In this document: in pieces, positions 1 through 8,824 of the stretch | How the letters are laid out: every line of letters begins with the position of its first letter | Position numbering within the stretch: position 1 is the stretch's first letter | NCBI RefSeq assembly: GCF_029589435.1 | Contig: NZ_JARRAG010000001.1 | Coordinates: 982,808 to 1,046,807 of the forward strand | Origin: Paludisphaera mucosa | GTDB lineage: Bacteria > Planctomycetota > Planctomycetia > Isosphaerales > Isosphaeraceae | Direction: 5' to 3' | DNA length: 64,000 nt | Made by a program: the position numbers and the translations under genes | Notes under the pieces: generated by a model | The model's database searches: none | What the model saw: only the letters and a program-made list of their open reading frames with translations | Told to the model about the DNA's origin: nothing

Positions 1-105
1 ATCGCCATGCATCAGAACCGCCGGATCGAGTTCGATCCCAAGTGGTTCGACTACGCCGCCGACGACACGCCCGACGGCTCCACCGTCGTCGCCAACCGCG
101 GCTGA
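1..105 (+). CDS. C-terminal end of an unidentified protein (partial)
   Basis: The window opens inside a reading frame that runs 34 codons to a TGA at 103-105. The visible tail contains RRIEFDPKWFDYAADDTPDG and ends in VVANRG. Nothing in this tail identifies a family for certain. The frame is judged coding because of its strong third-position GC bias and because a perfect hairpin follows the stop by 10 bases. The start lies upstream of the window. Confidence 0.55.
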   Translation: MAMHQNRRIEFDPKWFDYAADDTPDGSTVVANRG

Positions 106-115
106 TCCGCCCTCG

Positions 116-146
116 CGGCGGGCGGAGGCTCCCCCTCCGCCCGCCG
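116..146 (+). terminator. Perfect 13-bp hairpin after the partial gene
   Basis: Bases 116-128 (CGGCGGGCGGAGG) are the exact reverse complement of 134-146, with the five-base loop CTCCC. It starts 10 bases after the stop of the partial gene and lies 120 bases before citrate synthase. There is no T-tract, so it may act as an RNA-stabilising or Rho-assisted 3' end rather than a classical intrinsic terminator. Confidence 0.6.
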
Positions 147-266
147 ATCGCCTCCCCTCCTCTCCCGGCCCCACCGGCCCGGCGGCCCTCCTCCCACACC
201 GAGCCGACGTCGTCTCGCGTCCTCCCGTCACGTCCGAAAAGCCAGGCTCCCATCGAGGGCCCTTCC

Positions 267-1592
<1,326 letters not shown>

Positions 1593-1615
1593 TCCGTGCA
1601 ACGCGGCTGCAACTC

Positions 1616-1648
1616 ACGGCCTTCCCCCGCGAGGGGGGGGAAAGCCGT
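1616..1648. terminator. GCGA-loop hairpin between convergent gltA and lutC
   Basis: Arms 1616-1628 (ACGGCCTTCCCCC) and 1633-1648 pair around the loop GCGA (1629-1632), with small mismatches. It lies 23 bases after the gltA stop and 24 bases before the lutC stop on the other strand, so it can serve both transcripts. GCGA is a GNRA-type tetraloop. Hairpins with the same core occur at 7334 and 38018. Confidence 0.55.
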
Positions 1649-1672
1649 CGTCGACGTCGAACGACTCTTCGC

Positions 1673-2335
1673 TCACTCCACGTCGAGCGCAGTGACGACG
1701 ATCACTTCGAGCGTCCGCGGGCCGTGCACCCCTTCGACGCGATTCAATTCGATGTCGGAGGTGGCCGAGGGCCCGGAGATGAACGTGATCGGCCGATCCG
1801 GCGACTCGGCGGCGGACTGCAGCTTCACGACGGCCTCGGGGACGAGGCCGACGACCTGCTCCTGGAAGGTCACGCAGAGGTGGTAGTCGGGGACCAGGCT
1901 GATCGCGCGTCGGCCCTGGCCGGGCCCGCTGTCGAGCACGACGGTCCCGGTCTGCGAGATGCCCAGGGCGCATGCGGTCAGCACGCCGTCGCTGTGCTCC
2001 AGCTCGTCGTTGGACAGTCCGGGCTCGGCGATCAGCGTCACGCCGGCCGGCGCCCAGCCTTCGGGGAGGTCCGCCGGCACGACGAGGCGGGATACGTTCC
2101 GGGCGGCGCAGGACGCCGCGATCGCGGCGGCGAGGCCCTCGACGCGCGTGACCTTCACCTTCGCCTTGTACTCGCGGACCCGCTCGATGAAGCGTTCGAG
2201 ACGCTCGCGCTCGGGGGCGTGGTCGACGTGCTCGTACGAGCGGTCCACGGCGACGTCTTCCGGGCGCTCGGAGGCGGGGACGTCTTTCAGGGCGGCCCGG
2301 ATGCGGTTCAAGACGGTTTCTCGCGACGACGTCAC
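1673..2335 (-). CDS. lutC: LutC/YkgG-type LUD domain protein, lactate utilisation
   Basis: This is the third subunit of the LutABC L-lactate oxidation complex, which converts lactate to pyruvate. The product is 220 residues, close to family size, with an N-terminal helical region and a LUD domain that includes EPGLSNDELEHSDGVLTA and GISQTGTVVLDSG. It begins with GTG at 2335, and this codon overlaps the lutB stop (2332-2334) by the pattern GTGA, which strongly suggests translational coupling. The order lutA-lutB-lutC matches the Bacillus operon. No linked lactate permease or GntR-type regulator is visible. Confidence 0.9.
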   Translation of the reverse strand: MTSSRETVLNRIRAALKDVPASERPEDVAVDRSYEHVDHAPERERLERFIERVREYKAKVKVTRVEGLAAAIAASCAARNVSRLVVPADLPEGWAPAGVTLIAEPGLSNDELEHSDGVLTACALGISQTGTVVLDSGPGQGRRAISLVPDYHLCVTFQEQVVGLVPEAVVKLQSAAESPDRPITFISGPSATSDIELNRVEGVHGPRTLEVIVVTALDVE

Positions 2336-3861
2336 GGCCGGGTCTCCTCGCGGGGGGGCAGCTTGGGCTTCACGGTCCGCTCGCGCTCGGCCCACCACTC
2401 GCGGAAGGTCTGCTGGGCGACGGGGTAGACGTCGCGGACGGCCGTCCAGCCGCCGAGGCTGCCGGGGAGCCTGTCGATCACCCCGTTCTTGACGACGAGC
2501 TTCTGGCCCAGCCGGCCGAGCTTCTGCATCGCCGCGTAGCGCCGCGGCGTCGAGAAGACCTTGGCGAGGCCCTGCATCGACACGTTCTCGGGCGAGAGGC
2601 GGCCGAGGAAGGATTCTTGCTTCTTCCGGACGACCTGGCCGCGGAGGTGGAGCAGGACCTCGGGGATGTTGATCTTCACCGGGCAGACCTCGTAGCAGTA
2701 GCCGCAGAGCGACGAGGCGTACGGGAGCGAGCCGGCGTTTTCGACGCCCACGAGCTGGGGCGTCAGGATGGCGCCGATGGGGCCGGGGTAGACCGAGTTG
2801 TACGCGTGGCCGCCGGTCCGCTGGTAGACGGGGCAGACGTTGAGGCAGGCTGAGCAGCGGATGCACTGGAGCGCCTGGCGGCCGATCCGGTCAGCGAGGA
2901 CCTTGGTCCGGCCGTCGTCGAGCAGGACCAGGTGGAACTCGTCGGGCCCGTCGCCCGGCGGGGCCAACCCGGTCCAGAACGAGGTGTAGGGGTTCATGCG
3001 CTCGGCCGTGCTCGAACGCGGCAGGAGCTGCAGGTAGACCTCCAGGTCGCGCCAGGTCGGGATGAGCTTCTCGACGCCCATCACCGAGATCAGGACTTTC
3101 GGCAGGGTCAGGCACATCCGGCCGTTCCCCTCGGACTCGACGATGCAGACGGTCCCGGTCTCGGCCACGCCGAAGTTGACCCCGCTGATCGCGACCGGGA
3201 CGGTGAGGAACTTCTTCCGCAGGTGGGTGCGGGCGGCGGCGGCGAGGGCCTTGGGGTCGTCGCTGAGGCCTTCGGTCCCCTCCAGGGTGCGGCGGAACAG
3301 CTCGCGGATCTCGGCGCGGCTCTTGTGGATGGCGGGGACGAGGATGTGCGAGGACCGCTCGTCGGCGAGCTGGATGATCAGCTCGGCCAGGTCGGTCTCA
3401 TACGCCGCGATCCCCTCGCGGGCGAGGGCCTCGTTGAGGCCGATCTCGTCGGTGGTCAGCGACTTGATCTTCACGACCTCGCGGGCGCCGTGGGACTTGA
3501 CCAGGCCGGCGACGATCCGGTTGGCGTCCTCGGCGTCGGCCGCCCAGTGGACCTTGCCGCCGACCCGGGCGACGCTCTCTTCGAGCTGGATAAGGTACTT
3601 GTCCAGGTGCCGGAGCGTCCGATCCTTGATGGCCCGGCCGGCCTCGCGGAGCGCCTCCCAGTCGGGCATCTCGTCGACGACCTTCGTCCGCTTGCCGCGG
3701 ATGGTGGTGGTCGCCTTGCCCATGTTGAAGCGGAGCTGGGTGTCGCCCAGCGAGAGCCTCGCCGCGTCCTCGAAGGCCATGGCCGGCCGCTTGGTGGGCA
3801 GCGGGGGGACGCCCTCGCGCGACATCAGCTCGGCGTTGGTGGTCGGGTCGTGTCGGGCCAT
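2332..3861 (-). CDS. lutB: LutB-type iron-sulfur protein, lactate utilisation
   Basis: The 509-residue product has the LutB architecture: an N-terminal LUD-type domain, for example GVNFGVAETGTVCIVESEGN, then a ferredoxin-like region with two Cys clusters, CIRCSACLNVCPVYQ and CGYCYEVCPVKI, able to hold two [4Fe-4S] centres. It is the electron-transfer subunit of lactate oxidation. The ATG at 3861 follows the lutA stop by two bases and a purine-rich AAAGGA lies about 10 bases upstream of it. A longer reading frame reaching 4722 is only an open-frame extension across lutA. Confidence 0.93.
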   Translation of the reverse strand: MARHDPTTNAELMSREGVPPLPTKRPAMAFEDAARLSLGDTQLRFNMGKATTTIRGKRTKVVDEMPDWEALREAGRAIKDRTLRHLDKYLIQLEESVARVGGKVHWAADAEDANRIVAGLVKSHGAREVVKIKSLTTDEIGLNEALAREGIAAYETDLAELIIQLADERSSHILVPAIHKSRAEIRELFRRTLEGTEGLSDDPKALAAAARTHLRKKFLTVPVAISGVNFGVAETGTVCIVESEGNGRMCLTLPKVLISVMGVEKLIPTWRDLEVYLQLLPRSSTAERMNPYTSFWTGLAPPGDGPDEFHLVLLDDGRTKVLADRIGRQALQCIRCSACLNVCPVYQRTGGHAYNSVYPGPIGAILTPQLVGVENAGSLPYASSLCGYCYEVCPVKINIPEVLLHLRGQVVRKKQESFLGRLSPENVSMQGLAKVFSTPRRYAAMQKLGRLGQKLVVKNGVIDRLPGSLGGWTAVRDVYPVAQQTFREWWAERERTVKPKLPPREETRP

Positions 3862-3863
3862 GA

Positions 3864-4649
3864 TCAGGAATTCCTTTCGGCGGCCGCCGTCGCCGCCGCG
3901 ACGCCCACGGCCGGCATACCTTCCTCGGTGCAGGCCAGGATCTCGGCCAGGTGGATCGGGTTGACCCCCGTCCGCTGGCGGTGGAGGCCGCCGCCGATGT
4001 GCATCAGGCACGAGTTGTCGGCCGACGCGCAGTACTCGGCGCGGGTGTCCAGGACGCAGCGGATCTTGTCCGACAGCATGGCGATCGACGTGTCCGCGTT
4101 CTTGACCGCGAACGTGCCGCCGAACCCGCAGCACTCGTCGGCCTTGGGCAGCTCGACCAGGTCGATCCCGCGCACCTTGCGGAGCAGCCGCTGCGGCGCG
4201 TCGCCGATGTGCAGCATCCGCATCGAGTGGCAGGTCGTGTGGAAGGTGACGCGGTGCGGGAAGTAGGCCCCGACGTCCTCGACGCCCAGCTCGTTCACGA
4301 GGAACATCGACAGCTCGAAGACCCGGGGGGCCAGGGCGGCGACCTCGCGGCGGAGCGTCTCGTCGCCGAACTCCTCGGCGACCCGGGCGTAGACCTCTTG
4401 CACCATGCTCACGCACGAGGCCGACGGCGAGACCACGACCTCGGCGTCGCGGAAGACCTCGACGAAATGCCGGACCATCGGCAGGGCCTCGCGCTGGTAG
4501 CCCGAGTTGTAGTGCATCTGGCCGCAGCACGTCTGCCCCATCGGGAACGCGACCGTGTGGCCGAGCCGTTCGAGCAGGGCGACCATGGCCTTGCCGGTGC
4601 CGGGGAACAGGGTGTCGTTGAAGCAGGTGATGAACAGCGAAACATGCAT
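3864..4649 (-). CDS. lutA: LutA-type CCG-domain oxidoreductase subunit
   Basis: This is the first gene of the lactate-oxidation operon. The 261-residue protein begins MHVSLFITCFNDTLFPGTGK, typical of LutA/YkgE, and has two cysteine-rich CCG motifs, TCCGQMHYNSGY near residue 40 and ECCGFGGTFAVKN near residue 170. These bind iron-sulfur or heterodisulfide-reductase-like clusters. AGAGGT lies about 8 bases before the ATG. The 149-base region upstream is very GC-rich and shows no convincing regulator site. Confidence 0.93.
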   Translation of the reverse strand: MHVSLFITCFNDTLFPGTGKAMVALLERLGHTVAFPMGQTCCGQMHYNSGYQREALPMVRHFVEVFRDAEVVVSPSASCVSMVQEVYARVAEEFGDETLRREVAALAPRVFELSMFLVNELGVEDVGAYFPHRVTFHTTCHSMRMLHIGDAPQRLLRKVRGIDLVELPKADECCGFGGTFAVKNADTSIAMLSDKIRCVLDTRAEYCASADNSCLMHIGGGLHRQRTGVNPIHLAEILACTEEGMPAVGVAAATAAAERNS

Positions 4650-4798
4650 CGGCGCCGACCTCTGGCGGACCCGCGGCGGCCGGAGGGGCTCGCGACGCCG
4701 GGCCGAAAGGCCGACCGCTCATCCCGCGAGTCGCGAACTGGGTCGAGTATATCGCGCCGGGGCCGGCGAGGGCGACCGGGGCCCGGCCTCGCCCCGGC

Positions 4799-6154
4799 TC
4801 AGGACGCCTCGGCCGAACGCCCGGGACGCGACTCGGCCTCGGCCTCCGGCCGGATCGGTTCGATCCGGATCCGCCGCACGCGGGTGGGGTCGGCCTTGAG
4901 CACGGTGAAGCGATGGCCCTCGATCTCGACGTAGTCCCCCTTGTGGGCCAGGCGGCCGAGCAGGTCGAGGATCAGGCCGCCGGCGGTCTCGGCGTCGGTC
5001 TCCGGCAGCTTGACGCCGACGGCCTCTTCGAGGCGGTCGAGCGGGCAGGACGCCTCGACCTCGAAGACGCCCTCGCCAAGCGGCGTGACGTCGGGGGACT
5101 CGCGGTCGAACTCGTCCTGGATCGGCCCGACCAGCTCCTCCAGGACGTTCTCCAGCGTGACCATGCCGACCACGCTGCCGTACTCGTCGAGGAGCATCGC
5201 CAGGTGGACCTTGTTGCGCTGGAACTCCAGCAGGAGCTGGTCCAGACGCAGGGTGACGGGCAGGTAGGGGGCCTTGCGGGCGAGCTGACGGAGGTCGACC
5301 CGGCCGGTCTGGAAGCCGCCGCTGCGGAAGACGTCCTTGACGTGGATCATGCCGATCACGGAGGTCAGGTCGTCCTCGCAGAGCGGGTACCGCGTGTGTC
5401 CCGCCTGGCGGGCGAGCTTGAGGTTCTCTTCCAGGGGCCGCGACAGGCTCATGTAGACGATGTCGGGGCGGGGGATCATGACCCGCCGGGCGGTCTTCTC
5501 TTCGAGGGTCAGCACGTTCTCGATCATCATCCGCTCGGAGCGCGAGAGGTGGCCCCCCTCGACGCTCTCGGCCAGGATGTGGCGGATCTCCTCGTCGGTG
5601 TGCGTGATCTCCTCGGCGCTCCCCCCGCCCAGGCCCAGGACCTTGAGCGTCAGGTTGCTGAGGGTGTTGAGCAGCCAGATCGCCGGCCAGAAGACGTAGG
5701 CGAGCAGCACGAGCGGCGGCGCGGTCACCAGGGCCACCACCCTCGGCAGCCGGATCGCCAGCGTCTTGGGCGCCTGCTCGCCCAGGGCCATGTGCAGGAA
5801 CGTGACGAAGGTCAGCGAGAGGATCGGCACCAGGGCGATCGACATCCCGCCGACGGCCAGCCGCGAATGAGCCAGCCCGACCATCGCCAGGATGTGCTCC
5901 ATGAGCGGGTCGATCCACTTCTCGATCGCCCGCCCCAGCGCGAGGCTCGCGACCGTGATGCCGATCTGCGAGGCCGACAGGTAGAGGTCCAGCCGGTCGA
6001 GCGCCTTGCTCGTCAGCCGGGCGGCCCAGTTCCCCTGCTCGGCGAGCTGATCGATCTGGCTGGTCCGGACCTTCACCAGCGCGAACTCGGCCGCGACGAA
6101 GTAGGCGTTGACCAGGATCAGGCCCGAGATGATGAAGAAATGGGACGTCTCCAT
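4799..6154 (-). CDS. CNNM/CorC (HlyC)-family membrane protein with CBS pair
   Basis: The 451-residue protein has a DUF21/CNNM membrane domain of about 170 residues (METSHFFIISGLILVNAYFV, LSLTFVTFLHMALGEQAPK, APPLVLLAYVFWPAIWLLN), two CBS domains with the characteristic RVMIPRPDIVYMSL and VHLAMLLDEYGSVVGMVTLE, and a C-terminal CorC_HlyC domain. Family members are linked to Mg2+/Co2+ efflux or resistance. The old name hemolysin is misleading. The ATG at 6154 puts the hydrophobic first segment at the N-terminus, and the open frame upstream to 6529 does not look coding. It is monocistronic, with lutA downstream on the same strand. Confidence 0.9.
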   Translation of the reverse strand: METSHFFIISGLILVNAYFVAAEFALVKVRTSQIDQLAEQGNWAARLTSKALDRLDLYLSASQIGITVASLALGRAIEKWIDPLMEHILAMVGLAHSRLAVGGMSIALVPILSLTFVTFLHMALGEQAPKTLAIRLPRVVALVTAPPLVLLAYVFWPAIWLLNTLSNLTLKVLGLGGGSAEEITHTDEEIRHILAESVEGGHLSRSERMMIENVLTLEEKTARRVMIPRPDIVYMSLSRPLEENLKLARQAGHTRYPLCEDDLTSVIGMIHVKDVFRSGGFQTGRVDLRQLARKAPYLPVTLRLDQLLLEFQRNKVHLAMLLDEYGSVVGMVTLENVLEELVGPIQDEFDRESPDVTPLGEGVFEVEASCPLDRLEEAVGVKLPETDAETAGGLILDLLGRLAHKGDYVEIEGHRFTVLKADPTRVRRIRIEPIRPEAEAESRPGRSAEAS

Positions 6155-6444
6155 GGCGAGCTTGCCGGGTCCTGCTGTTGAGGATTGGGTGGCGTGTCGG
6201 AGGGCGATTCGGACGCGGACAGGGGATTCTAACCGATCGCGCCCGCCCTGACACTCTCGAATTCCGTGCCACGCCTGAGCTTGCGGCGGGCCGGAAATCG
6301 GGGCGACAGGTCCCGGCGATTCTGCTAAAGTCTCGGCCTGAAGATGACGGAGGCCCCGCTGACGCCTCGGCGTCCGGGGGCGTTCCCGTCTCTTGCTCGA
6401 AGGATCGGGCCAGGATCGCGAACGCTCATGGAGGAGTGCGCCGC

Positions 6445-7278
6445 ATGGATGCTCACAGCGCTCGGTCTTCGTCCCCCCGCTCGATCGTCGCCCTGCTGCT
6501 GGGCGTCTCGCCCCTCCTCTGCGGCGCATCGCACCAGACGACCAACTTCGTCGTCGAGGCCCCGACCCGCGAGGTCGCCCGCAAGGTCGGCGAGCACGCC
6601 GAGGAATGCCGGCGGACCATCGCCAAGGCCTGGCTGGGCCGCGAGCTGCCCGACTGGGCCGTCCCCTGCCCGGTGAAGGTCAAGCTGACGGGCGGCGAGG
6701 CGGGGGGGCTCACCTCCTTCGGCTTCGACCACGGCCACGTCAGCGACCAGAACATGGTCGTCGAGGGCCGCCTCGACCGCATCCTCGCCTCGGCCCTCCC
6801 CCACGAGGTCACGCACACCGTCTTCGCCGCCTTCTTCGGCGGCCCCATGCCGCGCTGGGCCGACGAGGGCGCCTCGCTCCTCAGCGAGGACGAGCGCGAG
6901 CGCAAGCGGCACGACCAGATCGCCCTCGACCTGCTGGCGCGTCGGGGCGAGATCGGCCTCGGCGAGCTGTTCCGGATCGATGAGTACCCGAAGGACCTCA
7001 TGTCCTTCTACGGACAGGGCTACTCGATCTCGCGGTTCCTGATCGAGATCGGCGGCCGCCCCCGTTTCCTGCGGTTCGTCCGCGACGGCCTGGAATCGGG
7101 CTGGGACGGCGCGACCCTCGACCACTACGGCTTGGCAGACGTCCGCGAACTCGACCGCGCCTGGCGCTCCTGGCACCGCGGCCTCCTCGCCAACCGCAAC
7201 GCCCCCCCCGCGAACGAAGCCGTCCTCGCCTACGGCGAACCCGTCGACGCTCTCCCGAGCCGGAATCCCCGTCCGTGA
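6445..7278 (+). CDS. Secreted HExxH metallopeptidase, peptidase MA-like
   Basis: The 277-residue protein has an N-terminal signal peptide (SPRSIVALLLGVSPLLCGAS). The zinc site is HEVTH in SALPHEVTHTVFAAFF, and the downstream Glu in MPRWADEGASLL gives the gluzincin pattern of peptidase MA-like proteins. The ATG at 6445 is preceded by GGAGGAG (6430-6436) at 8 bases, which fixes the start. The C-terminal half is helical (YGQGYSISRFLIEIGGRPRF). The substrate is unknown. The gene is divergent from the CNNM gene and is followed by a 472-base convergent gap. Confidence 0.8.
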   Translation: MDAHSARSSSPRSIVALLLGVSPLLCGASHQTTNFVVEAPTREVARKVGEHAEECRRTIAKAWLGRELPDWAVPCPVKVKLTGGEAGGLTSFGFDHGHVSDQNMVVEGRLDRILASALPHEVTHTVFAAFFGGPMPRWADEGASLLSEDERERKRHDQIALDLLARRGEIGLGELFRIDEYPKDLMSFYGQGYSISRFLIEIGGRPRFLRFVRDGLESGWDGATLDHYGLADVRELDRAWRSWHRGLLANRNAPPANEAVLAYGEPVDALPSRNPRP

Positions 7279-7333
7279 GCTGACGGCTCGCGGCGTTCAT
7301 GATCCCCGTTGAGCACGATCAACGCGGCGGCAC

Positions 7334-7360
7334 GTCCTTTTCCCGCGAGGGGAGAAGGAC
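7334..7360. terminator. GCGA-loop hairpin
   Basis: GTCCTTTTCCC (7334-7344) pairs with GGGGAGAAGGAC (7349-7360) around the loop GCGA. It lies 56 bases after the peptidase stop. It shares the core CCC-GCGA-GGG and the CTT/AAG continuation with the hairpin at 1616. Confidence 0.5.
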
Positions 7361-7497
7361 GATTCGAGCGGGTAATGCGAGACGGGGATACGGACGGGGG
7401 CCTCGCGAACTCCGACGACCCTCATCCGCCGCTGCGCGGCGCCTTCTCGCGGCGGGAGCAGGATTCGTGCCGGTTTTTCGTCTCCGCGATGCACACT

Positions 7498-7525
7498 CGG
7501 GCCATATTCTCAGAATAGGGGCCCG
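7498..7525. repeat. Two-part dyad symmetry element
   Basis: CGGGCC (7498-7503) is complementary to GGCCCG (7520-7525), and inside it TATTCT (7505-7510) is complementary to AGAATA (7512-7517) around a single C. The inner AT-rich palindrome is unusual for this genome. It could be a terminator for the gene at 7751 (opposite strand), a protein-binding site or an RNA element. Confidence 0.45.
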
Positions 7526-7750
7526 TGCGTATTGCCGCGATTTCCGGAGATCCGATCGATATAGAAACCTTCCTCTTTTCGATAACGAAAAACGACGACC
7601 GAAGCCAATTCCTGGGTCAGACGTCTGGTCGTAAAGCATTATTCGATAGTTATTTGCGTTCGGAGGCCTGGCAGTCCGGTTCGAAGAGCGAACCCGAACC
7701 GAACCCACATCGAAGCCAGATCGAAGCCGAGCGTCGAAACGGCCTGGTTT

Positions 7751-8824
7751 TCAGCCGATGTAGCCCAGGCCGCGGAGCCGTTCGCGGACCAGTTCGTCGT
7801 CGTCGATCGCATCGCCCGGGGGGGGCTCGGTGGGGAGCCGACCTTCGAGGATGTTGCGACCCTGGGCGTCGGGCAGGGGGGGGTGGCCGGCGAGTTCGAG
7901 AAGGGTCGGGGCGATGTCCAGGAGGCGGGCGCCTTCGACTTCGCCGACCGGCGGGACCTGGGGGCTCGCCAGGATGAAGGCACCATGATGGACGCGGTCG
8001 CCCTTGTCGTCGGCGGGGTCGCCCTCGCGGATCTGCGACGACGGCTCTGAGGCGCCGCCGAAGGACCGCCCGGCGCGGGCGTCTTGGACCGAGACGACCA
8101 GGACGACCGTGTCCTCGGTCAGGAGATCCAGCACCTTAGCCAGCTCCTCATCGAGGTGCAGGTAGTAGTCGCGGACGACCTCGGCGGACGGGCCCTCGGC
8201 GTCTTGGACGCGCCCAAAGGCGCGCTGGATCCAGTCCAGGCCGAGCTCCACGAAGTGGAAGTAGTCCCAGGGCTCGTTCTCCATGAGGTGCCGTACGACC
8301 GTGAACTGCTTGCGGCTCACGGCCAGGATCTTGTGGCTCAGCCCTGCCTCGTCGTCGGTCCGGAAGTCTCTGGGGTCGACGGCATAGGTCCCGACGAGCT
8401 TCTCGATCGCGGTCGCGACCTCGGGCGGATGCGTGAGTGTCCCGTCGACCGCGTCGGGCGGGGGGAGGCAGCAGACCGAGATGCCGTCCACCGGCCTCGG
8501 AGGATATCCGGGGGGCACGTCGACGAGGATCGACCGGCCCCCCTCCTTCGCGACCTGCTCCCACATGGTCGGAGCCTGGAACGACCGCGCGTCGACGAGC
8601 TGCGTCTCGTGGTCGTGTCGGTTGCGGGAGCCGTAGAAGCCCAGAGAGCCGGGATCTTGCCCGGTGGCCAGGCACATCCAGGCCGGGGCAGAGCCGGGAG
8701 CGAGGACGTTATCCAGGCGGCCGTAGCAGCCGATCTCCATCAGGCTCCGGATCGTGGAGAGCCGTTCGTCGCCGAGCAGGATCTCGGGCGCGGCGCCGTC
8801 GAGACCGATGACCAGGATCTTCAT
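7751..8824 (-). CDS. Type I phosphodiesterase/alkaline-phosphatase-fold protein, possibly degenerate
   Basis: The 357-residue protein begins MKILVIGLDGAAPEILLGD, the first metal-binding strand of type I phosphodiesterase/nucleotide pyrophosphatase proteins, and keeps PTMWEQVAKEGGRS and the C-terminal DIAPTLLELAGHP. The nucleophile region reads APGSAPAWMCLATG, with no obvious Thr. The usual SDHG metal motif appears as VVSVQDARAGRSF. It may therefore be inactive or have shifted specificity. Its ATG overlaps the stop of the larger paralogue (8821-8824, ATGA), so the two are translationally coupled and may act as a pair. No signal peptide is seen. Confidence 0.75.
   Translation of the reverse strand: MKILVIGLDGAAPEILLGDERLSTIRSLMEIGCYGRLDNVLAPGSAPAWMCLATGQDPGSLGFYGSRNRHDHETQLVDARSFQAPTMWEQVAKEGGRSILVDVPPGYPPRPVDGISVCCLPPPDAVDGTLTHPPEVATAIEKLVGTYAVDPRDFRTDDEAGLSHKILAVSRKQFTVVRHLMENEPWDYFHFVELGLDWIQRAFGRVQDAEGPSAEVVRDYYLHLDEELAKVLDLLTEDTVVLVVSVQDARAGRSFGGASEPSSQIREGDPADDKGDRVHHGAFILASPQVPPVGEVEGARLLDIAPTLLELAGHPPLPDAQGRNILEGRLPTEPPPGDAIDDDELVRERLRGLGYIG

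Larger units (their letters stand above)
7279..7750. other. 472-base convergent gap with two dyads
   Basis: The gap separates the 3' ends of the peptidase gene and the phosphodiesterase-like gene at 7751. It contains a GCGA-loop hairpin at 7334 and a second dyad at 7498. Roughly 7530-7680 is noticeably more AT-rich than its surroundings. Short open frames here have no ribosome site or recognisable content, so I see no gene. Confidence 0.6.

Noticed and set aside
3862-4722. Upstream extension of the lutB frame
   Set aside because: It overlaps lutA in another frame. LutB family homology begins at ATG 3861.
7525-7977. 150-residue plus-strand frame at the end of the convergent gap
   Set aside because: Its second half is antisense to the phosphodiesterase-like gene and the first half has no motif or ribosome site.
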